Source: Sinosporangium album
GTDB lineage: Bacteria; Actinomycetota; Actinomycetes; Streptosporangiales; Streptosporangiaceae
Reading direction: 5' to 3'
DNA: 64,000 nt
NCBI RefSeq assembly: GCF_900100605.1
Contig: NZ_FNCN01000023.1
Location: forward strand, 36,402 to 100,401
A program made the position numbers and the translations under genes. This document shows, piece by piece, positions 36,601 through 44,800 of this stretch; positions within the stretch are counted from its first letter, which is position 1; every line of letters starts with the position of its first letter. The notes beneath the pieces were generated by a model. The model did no database searches and was not told where the DNA came from. It worked only from the letters and a program-made list of their open reading frames with translations.

Positions 36601-36794
36601 GGGGGCGCCTCCTCCCCCCACACCGCGTCGATCATCTCCGACGGGGTGACCGCACGCCCTTCCCTCAGCAACAGCATGGCGAGGATCGAACGCTGCAACG
36701 GGGTGCCGAGGTCGAGTTCGGTGCCGTCGCGCCATGCCTGGACGGGGCCTAGGACGGCGAAGCGCAAACCCTCCTCGCTGCCCTGACCAGCCAT
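33696..36794 (-). CDS. AfsR/SARP-family transcriptional regulator, second copy
   Basis: 1032 aa from the ATG at 36794 with GGAGA 10 bp upstream; the frame extends to 36926 but with non-coding-like codons. Domains: winged helix (FAVLGPVQAWRDGTELDLG), BTAD (about 100-260), NB-ARC (about 330-600, Walker A SGIGGVGKTTLAVHV, Walker B MLLLLDNAQDA) and TPR-like C-terminus. A low-complexity insert GGRGGGGDDGDGGDGDGGG interrupts the TPR region at about 800. Close relatives activate antibiotic or pigment clusters. AT-rich DNA just upstream (36817-36845) is its likely promoter. Confidence 0.92.
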   Translation of the reverse strand: MAGQGSEEGLRFAVLGPVQAWRDGTELDLGTPLQRSILAMLLLREGRAVTPSEMIDAVWGEEAPPRALGALRTYVSRLRAVLEPDRSPRSRPELLTSVGRGYALRVAEGSLDLARFERSVGTAELARRGGDLVSAAASLRRALDLCGGEPLAGAVGPYADHQRDRLVERRISVVETLMDIDLELGRHTEVVSELLMLTAEHPLRERLRAQLMRALYRCGRQAEALAVFTDTRQALIEELGIEPGPELTSLHQRILSADPTLTPREPVRQEPPEPPTPHASTAPPAAGQGAQPPRGETDGLGMPDMPKPAQLPAAVNDFTGRQTLINRLRAMLSSGGAEGVPIAAISGIGGVGKTTLAVHVAHMVHSLFPDGQLYADLRGYTPEPAAPESVLGGFLRALGMPADLVPDGPAERSALFRSLLADRRMLLLLDNAQDAAQVGMLLPGTPGCAAIVTSRGKLADLTSARLVDLDVMESEEALALFSAVAGPERVAAEQAAAMDAVAACGFLPLAVRILAARLAARPSWTVASLLGRLADERRRLDEFRVGNLAVDATFALGYGQLDAVQARAFRLLSLPDGPDISVAAAAAALSLSELDAEDVLESLVDTSLLEAPAPGRYRFHDLLKLFARRKAEDTETPEAVRQAMEGLLGYYLASARSAHRLAYEGSMIASRLVATGTGRAFTSADESVAWLTAESDSLFAAIAYSAAAATMSEGLLPTADLLLAMEPLLESGTHMHEFDKHARQVLAAALRIGAPASELRTRYVLGRVLFGANRLDEADEQFQAAYELSLTTGGRGGGGDDGDGGDGDGGGDGIVLGEVLSAMAVVAGRQRRHNEALGLFDRAAAAYREQGAPAGEALVLSYSVRDHLGLGRAEEAIAAAERGLAIFTELGSGAGTARARYHLGIVLSRVGRLNEAVHHHAECLAFFRAGNQRVWEQRVCFRLAETFLAAERYGDAVRHAEEALTVSREIGHPYGEAQALGVLGRALAGLGSRSRSRDCLRRAHDIFARIGAPEAEDLSVLLNLGVGGRDPV

Positions 36795-37279
36795 GCCAAC
36801 GTTCTCCAGCGCTAAGGGAAATTTTATGGACAAATGATAGATCGAACCACCGTTCCTCCACAGGCAGCGCCCCCCGCGCTGCCCGCCGTATCCTCCGACA
36901 ACCGGACGGCGTCCACATCCGGACACCCCCGGTCACATCCCCGCCGGGCGTCTTCGCCTCACACGACGGACCGTTGATTGAGCATTGATCGGGCGTTAAA
37001 CGGACAACGGGATGCTTGCCATAACCAATGGGTATGGCCCCAGGACAGCGGGGGCGGTCGTACCCGGCGTACGGCACAGCACGACAAGCACGCCCTTAGT
37101 GAATCACGAGCAGACGCAGGCGCGGCAGTCACACCACAGGGACCTGACGTCACGACGAACAGCCCGGCCGGATCATCCAGCCGGGCTGTCGCGTCGCCCG
37201 CGAGCACCTCGTAGGCCACCCGGCGCCGAGAGCGAAGCTCCCCCTCAGAACAACGCCTTGACGCCGGGTGGGCCCCCGA
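36795..37279. other. Intergenic region between SARP and aminotransferase genes
   Basis: About 485 bp. It holds an AT-rich segment next to the SARP start (36817-36845), read as its promoter, and a terminator hairpin at 37159-37189. Frames here are short and not gene-like. Confidence 0.4.
37159..37189. terminator. Hairpin downstream of the aminotransferase gene
   Basis: ACAGCCCGGC pairs with GCCGGGCTGT over an 11-nt loop, about 90 bp beyond the aminotransferase stop on the minus strand. Confidence 0.6.
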
Positions 37280-38578
37280 TCAGCCGGTGACGGGATCAGG
37301 CACCAGCGAGCGGCGCCTACGCAGGTTTGTCACCGATCTTGGTGCGGCCAAGTCCGACAGTGCCTCTGTCAGGTGGTCGAGTGCGCCTGCGATCCATGGG
37401 AGTGAAAGCGGATCCGCGGCGGCGAGCGCGGTCAGGCGGCGCTCGCTGGTGTCCCCGTAGAGCAGACTGGTGGCCACCCGCACGCGGATCGCGGCCGGGT
37501 CATCGCCGAAGACCTCTCCGGGCAGCACCCCGACCCCGTATTGATCAAGTAGCAGGGCCGCGAGTTCCGCACCCGTGCGTATCCCCAGCCTGCTGCGCAG
37601 ATGTCCAAGGTCCGGATAGAGATAGAAGCCCCCCTGGGGCGGCGACACCGCGGCCCCCGCTCGGATGAACCTCGCGTGAACCGCGCGGGCGACCGCCCCG
37701 TGCAGTTTGCGGCTCGCCACCACCCGGTCCCTGAGCTCCTCGGGTTCGGTGAACGCGTAGGCGGCGGCCTGCTGCACCGGCACCGCCGGGCACGACCAGA
37801 TCTCACTGGCGATGGCGAGCAGCAGCGCGCGCAGTTCGTGCGCCTCGTCCGGCAGCCGCGCCACGCCGATGCGCCAGCCGCCGAGCGCGAGGTTCTTGCT
37901 CAGGCCCGTGGTGATCACGGTGCGTTCCGGCGCGAGGTCGGCGGGGCTGAGGTAACCCGCGAGGTTGTCGTGGACGAGGTCGCGGTAGATCTCGTCGGAG
38001 ATGATCACCAGGTCGAGGTCGCGGGCCGTCTGGACCAGTCGCTTGACGGTGCCGGGCCGTACGAGCGTGCCGCTGGGGTTGTCGGGCAGGGTGATCAGCA
38101 TCGAGCCGACAGTGCGTCCCTCGGCCCGCGCCGTCAGCACCGCCTCGGCCACAAGATCGGGGTCCGGCGCCCCACCCTCGCCGGGAGGCGCTGGAAGCAT
38201 GATCGGACGTACGCCCACCAGCTCGGCCTGGGCCGCGTAGCTGACCCAGCTCGGCTTGGGCAGCACCACGTCGCCGCCGATCGCGAGAAGGAGCCCGTAG
38301 AGCAGGGACTTGCTTCCGGGGCCGCACACCACGAGGTCGGGGTCGGTGCGCAGTCCGCGCCGCTCCCAGTAACCCGCCGCGGCCTCCCGCAGCACGGGGA
38401 CCCCGGCGACCTGCCCGTAGCCGTTGTGCCCGGACGCGGCCGAGAGCCGTTCGCTGAGCGCGGGGTGGACGGGCAGACCGGCCTCTCCGAACGCGAGGTG
38501 GAGCACCCGTTCCCCGGCATGTCGTCTTCGTTGGAGTTCCTCATTCGCCGCGAGAGTCGCGGAGAGGGGCACGTTCAT
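37280..38578 (-). CDS. Class I/II pyridoxal-phosphate aminotransferase
   Basis: 432 aa. The PLP lysine lies in TGLSKNLALGGWRIG. Other signature parts are LPDNPSGTLVRP and IISDEIYRDL (Asp pairing with the pyridine N), with a C-terminal Arg in IRVRVA binding the substrate carboxylate. The substrate is undetermined; relatives act on aspartate, alanine or aromatic amino acids. A LysR regulator is divergent, and control by it is likely. Confidence 0.88.
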   Translation of the reverse strand: MNVPLSATLAANEELQRRRHAGERVLHLAFGEAGLPVHPALSERLSAASGHNGYGQVAGVPVLREAAAGYWERRGLRTDPDLVVCGPGSKSLLYGLLLAIGGDVVLPKPSWVSYAAQAELVGVRPIMLPAPPGEGGAPDPDLVAEAVLTARAEGRTVGSMLITLPDNPSGTLVRPGTVKRLVQTARDLDLVIISDEIYRDLVHDNLAGYLSPADLAPERTVITTGLSKNLALGGWRIGVARLPDEAHELRALLLAIASEIWSCPAVPVQQAAAYAFTEPEELRDRVVASRKLHGAVARAVHARFIRAGAAVSPPQGGFYLYPDLGHLRSRLGIRTGAELAALLLDQYGVGVLPGEVFGDDPAAIRVRVATSLLYGDTSERRLTALAAADPLSLPWIAGALDHLTEALSDLAAPRSVTNLRRRRSLVPDPVTG

Positions 38579-38890
38579 CGGTCAACCCTCCGATTTTGCC
38601 AAGGAGCGCCTATGTCTCCAATAAGCCTTCTCGTTTGTGATGTGAGTTCACTGGTCAACCGTTGCGGCGCTGAGCTCCGCGAACCAGCACTTTCACGGAA
38701 AATGCCCACTGCTGGATATGACTCATCCTCACGAGCAAAGACCCATGGCTCACACGTCACGACCGCTGCGAAGAAACAGCCGCTTGGACCTCGCTGCGCA
38801 GTGCATTGTTTGCGTCGGACAGGTTCAAGGGTGTAGGTGTTCGTGCATCACCGCAAGCGGAAGTTTTCGGGGGTAGGTTAAGGAGGACCG
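38579..38890. other. Divergent promoter region, aminotransferase/LysR
   Basis: About 310 bp separating oppositely oriented genes; both promoters and the LysR binding site should lie here. No single T-N11-A box could be chosen with confidence. Confidence 0.4.
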
Positions 38891-39838
38891 ATGCTTGATT
38901 TACGAAGACTTGTCCTGCTCTGCGAGTTTGCAAGACGGGGCAGTATCGCGGCGACGGCCACTTATCTCGGGTATAGTGCCTCGGCCGTTTCCCAGCAGCT
39001 CGCCGAGCTTGAACGTGAGGCCGGCACAGCTCTTCTGGACCGCACCGCGCGGAGCGCGGAACTCACCGACGCGGGCCGACGACTTGTCGGCCACGCCGAA
39101 CAAATCCTGTCATTGGTCGAAGAGGCGAAGTCCGACCTATCTTCGCATGGCAACATCCCCAGCGGGCGCGTTGTCGTCACCGCGTTTCCCACCGGCGCCA
39201 TCGCCTTCGCACCGATCCTGGCCCGGGCGCTGCGCAGATACGAACAGCTCACCTTGCGGATGCGCCAAGGTCACGCCCAGAACGCCATACGGGACGTGCA
39301 GTCAGGCGACGCCGACATCGCCCTCATCGACATCTGGGACAACGACGCCGTGGAGCGGAATTCCAGCACGCTGCGGTTCTTCCCCCTGCTCCACGACCCG
39401 CTGGTGCTCGTGCTCCCCAGCGACCACGCCCTGGCCGAAAGCACGAACATCATCGACGTCGCCACCCTGCGCAACGAGAACTGGATGGCCGCGCCCGCGG
39501 GTGAACCCTCCCGCATCCACTTCGACCGGCTCATCGGCGCGGTCGACGGGGAGCCCCCCGACATCCTGTGGGAGTTCGAAGGGCTCGGCGCCCTGCTCGT
39601 GCTCGTCTCCGAAGGACTCGGCATCGCCGTCGTCCCCGGCCTGACCCTCGCCGCCGGCGTGGGCGGCATCGCCGTACGGCACCTGCCGACCAGCCACACC
39701 GGCCGCGTCGTCCTGGCCGTCGTCCGGCGCGCCAGCATCAAAAGGCCGGCGGTCTCGGTCACCCTCAAAGCCCTGCACGGCGCCGCCCGAGAGCTCGCCG
39801 GGGAGATCGAGTCGGTGAGTCTCGCCTACCGCTACTAA
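38891..39838 (+). CDS. LysR-family transcriptional regulator
   Basis: 315 aa. The N-terminal helix-turn-helix is [20 protein letters not shown] with [17 protein letters not shown]; the ligand-binding domain fills about 90-300. LysR proteins usually control a divergent gene, here the aminotransferase. AGGAGG occurs shortly before the start. Confidence 0.92.
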   Translation: MLDLRRLVLLCEFARRGSIAATATYLGYSASAVSQQLAELEREAGTALLDRTARSAELTDAGRRLVGHAEQILSLVEEAKSDLSSHGNIPSGRVVVTAFPTGAIAFAPILARALRRYEQLTLRMRQGHAQNAIRDVQSGDADIALIDIWDNDAVERNSSTLRFFPLLHDPLVLVLPSDHALAESTNIIDVATLRNENWMAAPAGEPSRIHFDRLIGAVDGEPPDILWEFEGLGALLVLVSEGLGIAVVPGLTLAAGVGGIAVRHLPTSHTGRVVLAVVRRASIKRPAVSVTLKALHGAARELAGEIESVSLAYRY

Positions 39839-39849
39839 GGTCATGGCCT

Positions 39850-40518
39850 GTGGCACCCACCTACGCCATCGAGCATCTGCTGCGCGCCGCCGGATCCGCG
39901 GTGATCGCCGGAGTCGACGAGGTCGGCCGAGGCGCCTGGGCCGGTCCCGTCACCGTGTGCGCGGTCGTGACCGACCTGTCCGAGCCGCCGGACGGGCTCA
40001 CCGACTCCAAGCTGCTGTCACCCGCCCGCCGCGTCGCGCTCGCCGGCGAGGTCGCCGCCTGGGCGACCGCCCATGCCTGCGGCGACGCCGACACCGCCGA
40101 GATCGACGAGCTCGGCATGACCGAGGCTCTCCGCCGCGCCGCCCGGCGCGCCCTCGACGCCCTGCCGGTGCGCCCCGACGTGGTCATCCTCGACGGCAAA
40201 CACGACTACCTCGGCTCGCCGTGGCCCGTGCGCACCGAGGTCAAGGGCGACCTCACCTGCGTGTCCGTGGCCGCCGCCTCCGTCATCGCCAAGGTGCGGC
40301 GCGATGCCCACATGGCCGCGCTCGGGCACGAGGAATACGGCTTCGCCGACAACGCCGGCTATCCCTCCCCGGCGCATCAGGCCGCCCTCGCCGAACACGG
40401 GCCAACAGCGCACCACCGGTTGTCGTGGTCTTATCTGGACGACCTTCCGCGGTGGCGGCACCTGAAAAAACACCGCAACAGCCTGGCCGGTGAAGGACAG
40501 CTATCGCTCTTCGGCTAG
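39850..40518 (+). CDS. rnhB: Ribonuclease HII
   Basis: 222 aa from a GTG at 39850, just after the LysR stop (39838). The metal-binding Asp-Glu pair is in [14 protein letters not shown], and other conserved parts are [10 protein letters not shown] and [13 protein letters not shown]. RNase HII cuts the RNA strand at ribonucleotides in DNA, including misincorporated ones. The frame continues upstream into the LysR gene, so the GTG is chosen by homology and by gene order. Confidence 0.92.
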   Translation: MAPTYAIEHLLRAAGSAVIAGVDEVGRGAWAGPVTVCAVVTDLSEPPDGLTDSKLLSPARRVALAGEVAAWATAHACGDADTAEIDELGMTEALRRAARRALDALPVRPDVVILDGKHDYLGSPWPVRTEVKGDLTCVSVAAASVIAKVRRDAHMAALGHEEYGFADNAGYPSPAHQAALAEHGPTAHHRLSWSYLDDLPRWRHLKKHRNSLAGEGQLSLFG

Positions 40519-40699
40519 TCGGCGGAAAGGATATGCACCGGGGTCTCGCAGGCGACGGGCTGCGCGCATAAGCGCTTTTCCCACGGGGCAACCTGAATTC
40601 GGAAGAACGGCAGCACTGCCATGGGGATAGGTGAACGCAGACAAACCACCTGGGCCCCCGGTGCCTCCCCGACGCGCGTCACCCTCCGGGAAAAGGCCG

Positions 40700-40731
40700 T
40701 GCTGCCCGAGAAGCCCTTTCTCAGGCAGCGC
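40700..40731. terminator. Hairpin between rnhB and the SCO5389-family gene
   Basis: GCTGCC ... GGCAGC with an inner GAGAA/TTCTC pairing. It lies between convergent genes (rnhB ends 40518, the next gene ends 40743) and probably serves both. The stem is imperfect. Confidence 0.45.
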
Positions 40732-40742
40732 GGCTCAGGGGT

Positions 40743-41129
40743 TCAGCAGTCCACGAGCGCCGGGCTCTGGTTCAGGATTTGAGCGCGCGGCGAGGTGAAC
40801 TCCTGGAGTTCGCCGGTCGCCGCGGGAGCGAAGACGGCGACCCGATGGCAGTTCTGGAACGCCAAGTGCACCCCGAAATGCCGCTCCAGGGCCGAACGCA
40901 TGGCGTCGCTGGCCAGGCAGCGGAGCAGCTCCCCCCGCGCCTGTTCGTCCGGCGGCGGCACCTGGTTGTCGGCGAAGGACGCGCCGGTCCGCTCACGCTC
41001 GGCGACCAGGCCGCTGATGGTGGCCCACGCGTACGGGAGCGAATCACGCACGCAGGCCACGAACGCCTCGTGGTCCACCTCGCCGGCCTTCGCTTGGTCC
41101 AGCAGGGTGTTCGGAACGGTCAGCGACAT
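40743..41129 (-). CDS. SCO5389-family conserved actinobacterial protein
   Basis: 128 aa. The conserved parts LPYAWATISGLVAE, FADNQVPPPDEQARGELLRC and ERHFGVHLAFQNCHRVAVF match a small family common in actinomycetes and usually named after S. coelicolor SCO5389. Function unknown; no signal peptide or membrane segment. TAGGAG precedes the ATG. A 10-bp repeat lies in its leader. Confidence 0.75.
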   Translation of the reverse strand: MSLTVPNTLLDQAKAGEVDHEAFVACVRDSLPYAWATISGLVAERERTGASFADNQVPPPDEQARGELLRCLASDAMRSALERHFGVHLAFQNCHRVAVFAPAATGELQEFTSPRAQILNQSPALVDC

Positions 41130-41142
41130 GCTTTCTCCTACT

Positions 41143-41179
41143 TCTCTGGCTTGTCTGGCTTATCTGGCGTGTCTGGCTT
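41143..41179. repeat. 10-bp tandem repeat in the leader of the SCO5389-family gene
   Basis: About four copies of TGTCTGGCTT (AAGCCAGACA on the coding strand) lie 14-50 bp upstream of the ATG at 41129, between the hairpin (41196-41230) and the ribosome site. Confidence 0.65.
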
Positions 41180-41195
41180 CCGGTAGTTGACGACA

Positions 41196-41230
41196 CGGGT
41201 CCCGTACGGCTCGCGCCGCCACGGGACCCG
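41196..41230. terminator. Hairpin after the CooC-like gene
   Basis: CGGGTCCCGT pairs with ACGGGACCCG over a 15-nt loop, 16 bp past the CooC-like stop. CGCCGCC in the loop can instead pair with GGCGGCG just outside, so two exclusive structures exist. It could be a terminator or an attenuator for the SCO5389-family gene. Confidence 0.5.
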
Positions 41231-41245
41231 GCGGCGAGCGTCATG

Positions 41246-42208
41246 TCACCCGGTGACGGCCAACGGGGTCGGGCCGTACACGAACTCCGGGTCGATCTGC
41301 GCCTTGAGGTCGGCCCCCGTCGCACGGTTGGCCCACGCCTCGGCGTTGCGCAGGTGGAACTCCACGGTCTGCCGCCCGAACTTCTCCCAGTCCTTGGGCT
41401 GCGCGTCCACCCGGTCGAGCAGCCGGGCGAGTCCGTCGCGGTTGGCCGGCTCCAGGTCGGCGAGCGTGAACGGGCGGCCCTGCTCCATGGCGCGCACGGC
41501 GGCCGAGTGCTCGAAGCAGACGAACAGGTCGTCGCCCACGTGGTCGCGGAGGAAGTCCACGTCGCCGGGCCCGTGCACCTTGTTGCCGACGACGGCGATG
41601 GACACGCCGAAGTCGGCGGCGTAGTCGCGATACTGCCGGTAGACACCGACGCCCTGCCGGGTCGGCTCGGCGACGAGCACGGTGAGGTCGAACCGGGTGA
41701 ACAGCCCGGAGGCGAACGAGTCGGCGCCCGCCGTCATGTCGATCACCGCGTATTCGCCCGCGCCGTCGACCAGGTGGTTGAGGTAGAGCTCGACGGCCCC
41801 CACCTTGGAGTGGTAGCACGACACGCCGAGGTCGGACTCGGTGAAGGGCCCGGTGACCATGAGCCGCACGCCCTCGGCGGTGGTGACGGCGAACCCCTCG
41901 TGGATCGGGTCGTCCCCGTCGAGCCGGAGCAGGCGGGATCCGCGCCCCGGAGGCGTGGTCTTGACCATGGACGCGGTGTCGGCGACGCGCGGATTGTCGC
42001 CGCGCAGGTAGTCCTTGATCTCAGGCAGGTGTCCGCCGAGTGTCCTGGGCAGCTCGTGCTCACCGAGCCCGAGGACCATGGCCAGGTGCTGGTTGATGTC
42101 CGCGTCGATCGCTACGACCGGGCCGCCGTGGGCCGCCGTGTATCTCGCGAAGAGCGCGGACAGGGTCGTCTTGCCGCTGCCGCCCTTGCCAACGAACGCA
42201 ACCCTCAC
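41246..42208 (-). CDS. CooC-like nucleotide-binding protein (deviant Walker A ATPase)
   Basis: About 320 aa from a GTG at 42208, which puts the P-loop at the normal position (VRVAFVGKGGSGKTT); an ATG at 42241 would place the start inside a putative operator. The KGGxGKT P-loop is the MinD/ArsA/CooC type, and AIDADINQHLAM and VIDMTAGADSFASGLF match CooC, which inserts nickel into carbon monoxide dehydrogenase. No CODH gene is in the window, so a related metal-insertion role for another target is possible. Confidence 0.8.
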   Translation of the reverse strand: MRVAFVGKGGSGKTTLSALFARYTAAHGGPVVAIDADINQHLAMVLGLGEHELPRTLGGHLPEIKDYLRGDNPRVADTASMVKTTPPGRGSRLLRLDGDDPIHEGFAVTTAEGVRLMVTGPFTESDLGVSCYHSKVGAVELYLNHLVDGAGEYAVIDMTAGADSFASGLFTRFDLTVLVAEPTRQGVGVYRQYRDYAADFGVSIAVVGNKVHGPGDVDFLRDHVGDDLFVCFEHSAAVRAMEQGRPFTLADLEPANRDGLARLLDRVDAQPKDWEKFGRQTVEFHLRNAEAWANRATGADLKAQIDPEFVYGPTPLAVTG

Positions 42209-42585
42209 GACACATCGATCCAATCTGGTTATGAAAATCATTCCTACGGCTGAGAGTGATAATCATGCCACGCATAGACCGGCGGCAGAGCAGGTTTGGC
42301 GGATCCCTCGCACGAGGCGGTAGTGAATTAGGCACTTCGCGCGAGGTGCCATGGGAGTGCCATGGGGTACGAACACCGACAAGCAGCACAAAGCCCCACC
42401 GGGGAGGCCGACGCCCGACCCGACAAACAGCTCTAAAGGGGTGTGTGGCTCAAAGCGTGCACTGCCGTGCGTTCACGGCGTGTCCCCCGCGCGATTGGCG
42501 AAGCGGGGGCAAACTACTCAAGGCCATCAGTACGGCCGGAGGCCGGCTCGTCGGCCGGCCCCCTGAGATCAACGGCGAGGCGCGC
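42209..42585. other. Intergenic region between CooC-like and TetR genes
   Basis: About 375 bp, both genes on the minus strand. The left end holds the Fur/Zur-like sites. A GGCCGG-rich hairpin near 42535-42562 may end the TetR transcript. No gene is supported. Confidence 0.35.
42232..42271. promoter_or_regulatory. Two Fur/Zur-like half-sites upstream of the CooC-like gene
   Basis: TGAAAATCATTCCTA (42232-42246) and TGATAATCATGCCA (42257-42270) are 25 bp apart and resemble the 7-1-7 TGAAAATNATTTTCA site bound by actinobacterial Zur/Fur proteins. The left half of each fits well and the right half poorly. Metal control of a CooC-like gene would make sense. Confidence 0.4.
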
Positions 42586-43191
42586 TCAGACGTCGGGGGC
42601 GCCAGGGCAACGCAGGCTGAACCACGCCGCGTCGCTCAGCGCCTCGATCTCTTCGGGAGTCGGCTGGTGGGCTCCCGCGAACCACATGCGACACATTTCC
42701 TTCGCCGGCCCGAGCCAGATCGAGTACCACATGGCGGAGGGGAGGGAGGGAAGGAGTCCTGCCTCCAGGTGCGGTTCCCACCACACGGACACCTGCCGGG
42801 AGAAAGTGCGGCGCTGCTCGGACACCTCACCGCCACCGGGCTCCTGCTTGCGGGGCGGACGTTCGCTGATCAGAAGGCGGGCCCGCTCAGGATGCTCTCC
42901 GCACCAGGACATGTGCCTGACCACGACGGCCCTGATGCCGTCGCGGGCGTGGGTGTGCTTCTCCAGCTCGGTGATGAAAGCCTGCTGGTACATCGCCTGC
43001 GTCTCCGCGTAAAGCACGCCGTAGACGTGCTCCTTGCTGGCGAAGTGGTGATAGAAGCTGCCGACGCTGACACCACTCTCCTCGCGGAGGCTCGCCAAGG
43101 TGGTGGCCGAAACCCCGTCCTGGCTGAACCTGCGGAGAGCACCCTCAATGATCCGGGTTCGTCCGTCGCGTCCGTTCTTGACACTCTTCAC
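42586..43191 (-). CDS. TetR-family transcriptional regulator
   Basis: 201 aa from a GTG at 43191. The N-terminal helix-turn-helix is IIEGALRRFSQDGVSATTLA followed by SGVSVGSFYHHFASKEHVYG, the usual TetR signature. The C-terminal ligand domain is not diagnostic. Its target is unknown; the 616-bp gap on its upstream side may hold its own operator. Confidence 0.9.
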   Translation of the reverse strand: MKSVKNGRDGRTRIIEGALRRFSQDGVSATTLASLREESGVSVGSFYHHFASKEHVYGVLYAETQAMYQQAFITELEKHTHARDGIRAVVVRHMSWCGEHPERARLLISERPPRKQEPGGGEVSEQRRTFSRQVSVWWEPHLEAGLLPSLPSAMWYSIWLGPAKEMCRMWFAGAHQPTPEEIEALSDAAWFSLRCPGAPDV

Positions 43192-43807
43192 GTACTCAAT
43201 GGTGAGCTAACAGAACGTTGTTCCGCAAATACGCCGCGATTTTCCCTGCTGAACAGGGCTAACACATGATCATTGAGCCTGAGGGGCGGCCGGCCGGATC
43301 ACGCAGCGTGAGCTTTCTTCATCTCATCTCGACAAAGCCGATCTACCACCCGACCTGCCGGGATCCCCCTGCCCCGATGCTCTCGGCCGCGAGGACGAAA
43401 GCATTCGGAAGCATCTTTCCGGAAAGCTCACGCAAGTTTACTCACCCGCACCAATGGCACCCATCAGCACCCCGCCGATCAGCACCCTGCCCATCACTAC
43501 CCTGCCCATCAGTACCCCGCCCATCAGTACCCCGCCCATCACAGCGAATGGCCGCATGTTTCTGGTAATGGCCGTACATTTCTGCAAACGGCATTGGAGG
43601 GAAGTCACGCCGAGTATTCAACGAACCACGGACACCGATGCCAAGGCCACGAGGGCTCGATTTCCTTTCCAGAGCGACCACGCAGGTCCGGACCGGGCGA
43701 TGACCGTCCACCGGCCGCCCCCTCCGGAGGGACGGCCGGTGGACGCCTGGTGGACGACTCGGCGACGCGATGACGGGACCGCTCCCCTGGCCACCTAACC
43801 TTGGGAC
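43192..43807. other. Intergenic region between TetR and SURF1 genes
   Basis: About 615 bp of divergent promoter space with a 15-bp tandem repeat at 43460-43542. A plus frame 43454-43798 reads Pro-Ile-Ser-Thr repeats followed by unrelated sequence, and a minus frame reads Gly-rich repeats; neither looks like a gene. Confidence 0.4.
43460..43542. repeat. 15-bp tandem repeat, about 5.5 copies
   Basis: CCCATCAGTACCCCG and variants at 43460, 43475, 43490, 43505, 43520 and, partially, 43535. It lies about 270 bp upstream of the SURF1 gene. Confidence 0.85.
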
Positions 43808-44731
43808 GTGTACCGGTTCCTCTTGACCCCGCGCTGGCTGGTGCTCCACGTCGTGGTGCTGCTGGTCATTCCGGCCTTCGTGCTGCTCGGTCAATGGCAG
43901 TTCGGCCGGTTCGAAGAGGAATCGTCGGCCACGGACCTCGCCTCGACCAACCTCGCGGCCAAACCGGTCCCGGTCACCACGCTGCTCCCGGCGGGCGCGC
44001 AGGCACGCCCCGAGGACAAACACCGCCCGGTCACCGTGGCGGGCAGCTTCGACGCGGGCAATCAGGTGCTCGTACGGCGACGCCCACAGCACGGGCAGAC
44101 CGGCTTCTACGTTCTCACACCCCTCGTCCTCGGCGAGGGACAGGCCGTTCTGGTCAATCGGGGCTGGGTCAAGGCGGGGGCCAGCGCCGACGCCGTCCCC
44201 GACGTCCCCCCGCCCACCTCCGGCCAGGTCCACGTCACCGGCCGCCTGCGGCTGAGCGAGACCGAGGAGAGCAGCGGGGTGAGAAACCGCGCCGGGCTGC
44301 CGCCGGGCCAGGTCCTGCTCATCGACGTGCCCGCGATCGGGGCGCGCCTGCCGTACAAGCTGCTCGGCGGATACGTCGAGCTGACCTCGCAGACACCGCC
44401 CGCGGCCACGGCGCCCGACCCCGTCCCCCCGCCCGATGTCGGCGGTGGGGGAGGGCTCAACCTGGCGTACGGCGTGCAGTGGTGGCTTTTCATCGGCGTC
44501 GCCATCGGCGGCTGGATCCTGCTCATCCGCCGCGAGGCGGCCGACAGACAGCAGAGCGCCACCGCAGCGGACCTGAACTCAGACTCAGGGGACTCGGCCG
44601 TACGGGACTCGGCCGTACGGGACTCGGCCGGCACATCCGACTCAAAGCACTCAGAGGACCCGGAGGACTCAGAGGACTCAGAGGACTCGGCAGGCTCGCC
44701 CGCCTTGAGCGATTCACCCAGCCCGCACTGA
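43808..44731 (+). CDS. SURF1-family cytochrome oxidase assembly protein
   Basis: 307 aa from a GTG at 43808. Two transmembrane segments flank a periplasmic-type domain: an N-terminal one (LTPRWLVLHVVVLLVIPAFV, ending in GQWQFGRF) and a C-terminal one (LAYGVQWWLFIGVAIGGWIL). The loop carries the family motif VLVNRGWV. SURF1 helps assemble the heme a/copper centre of cytochrome aa3 oxidase. The last 55 residues are an unusual Ser/Asp/Glu-rich cytoplasmic tail (SEDPEDSEDSEDSAG), partly built from duplicated DSAVRDSAVRDSA. Confidence 0.88.
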   Translation: MYRFLLTPRWLVLHVVVLLVIPAFVLLGQWQFGRFEEESSATDLASTNLAAKPVPVTTLLPAGAQARPEDKHRPVTVAGSFDAGNQVLVRRRPQHGQTGFYVLTPLVLGEGQAVLVNRGWVKAGASADAVPDVPPPTSGQVHVTGRLRLSETEESSGVRNRAGLPPGQVLLIDVPAIGARLPYKLLGGYVELTSQTPPAATAPDPVPPPDVGGGGGLNLAYGVQWWLFIGVAIGGWILLIRREAADRQQSATAADLNSDSGDSAVRDSAVRDSAGTSDSKHSEDPEDSEDSEDSAGSPALSDSPSPH

Positions 44732-44800
44732 TCGCCCCGGGCGCCCCGCAGGTGCTCCGTACGCTGGGAGGTAACGAGGCGTACGCCTGAGGAGGCGGAC

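Noticed and set aside
37012..37290. Plus-strand 92-aa frame in the SARP/aminotransferase gap
   Set aside because: Contains the terminator hairpin and has a random-like composition.
43454..43798. Plus-strand frame with Pro-Ile-Ser-Thr repeats before SURF1
   Set aside because: Explained by the 15-bp DNA repeat; the rest has no similarity or signal.
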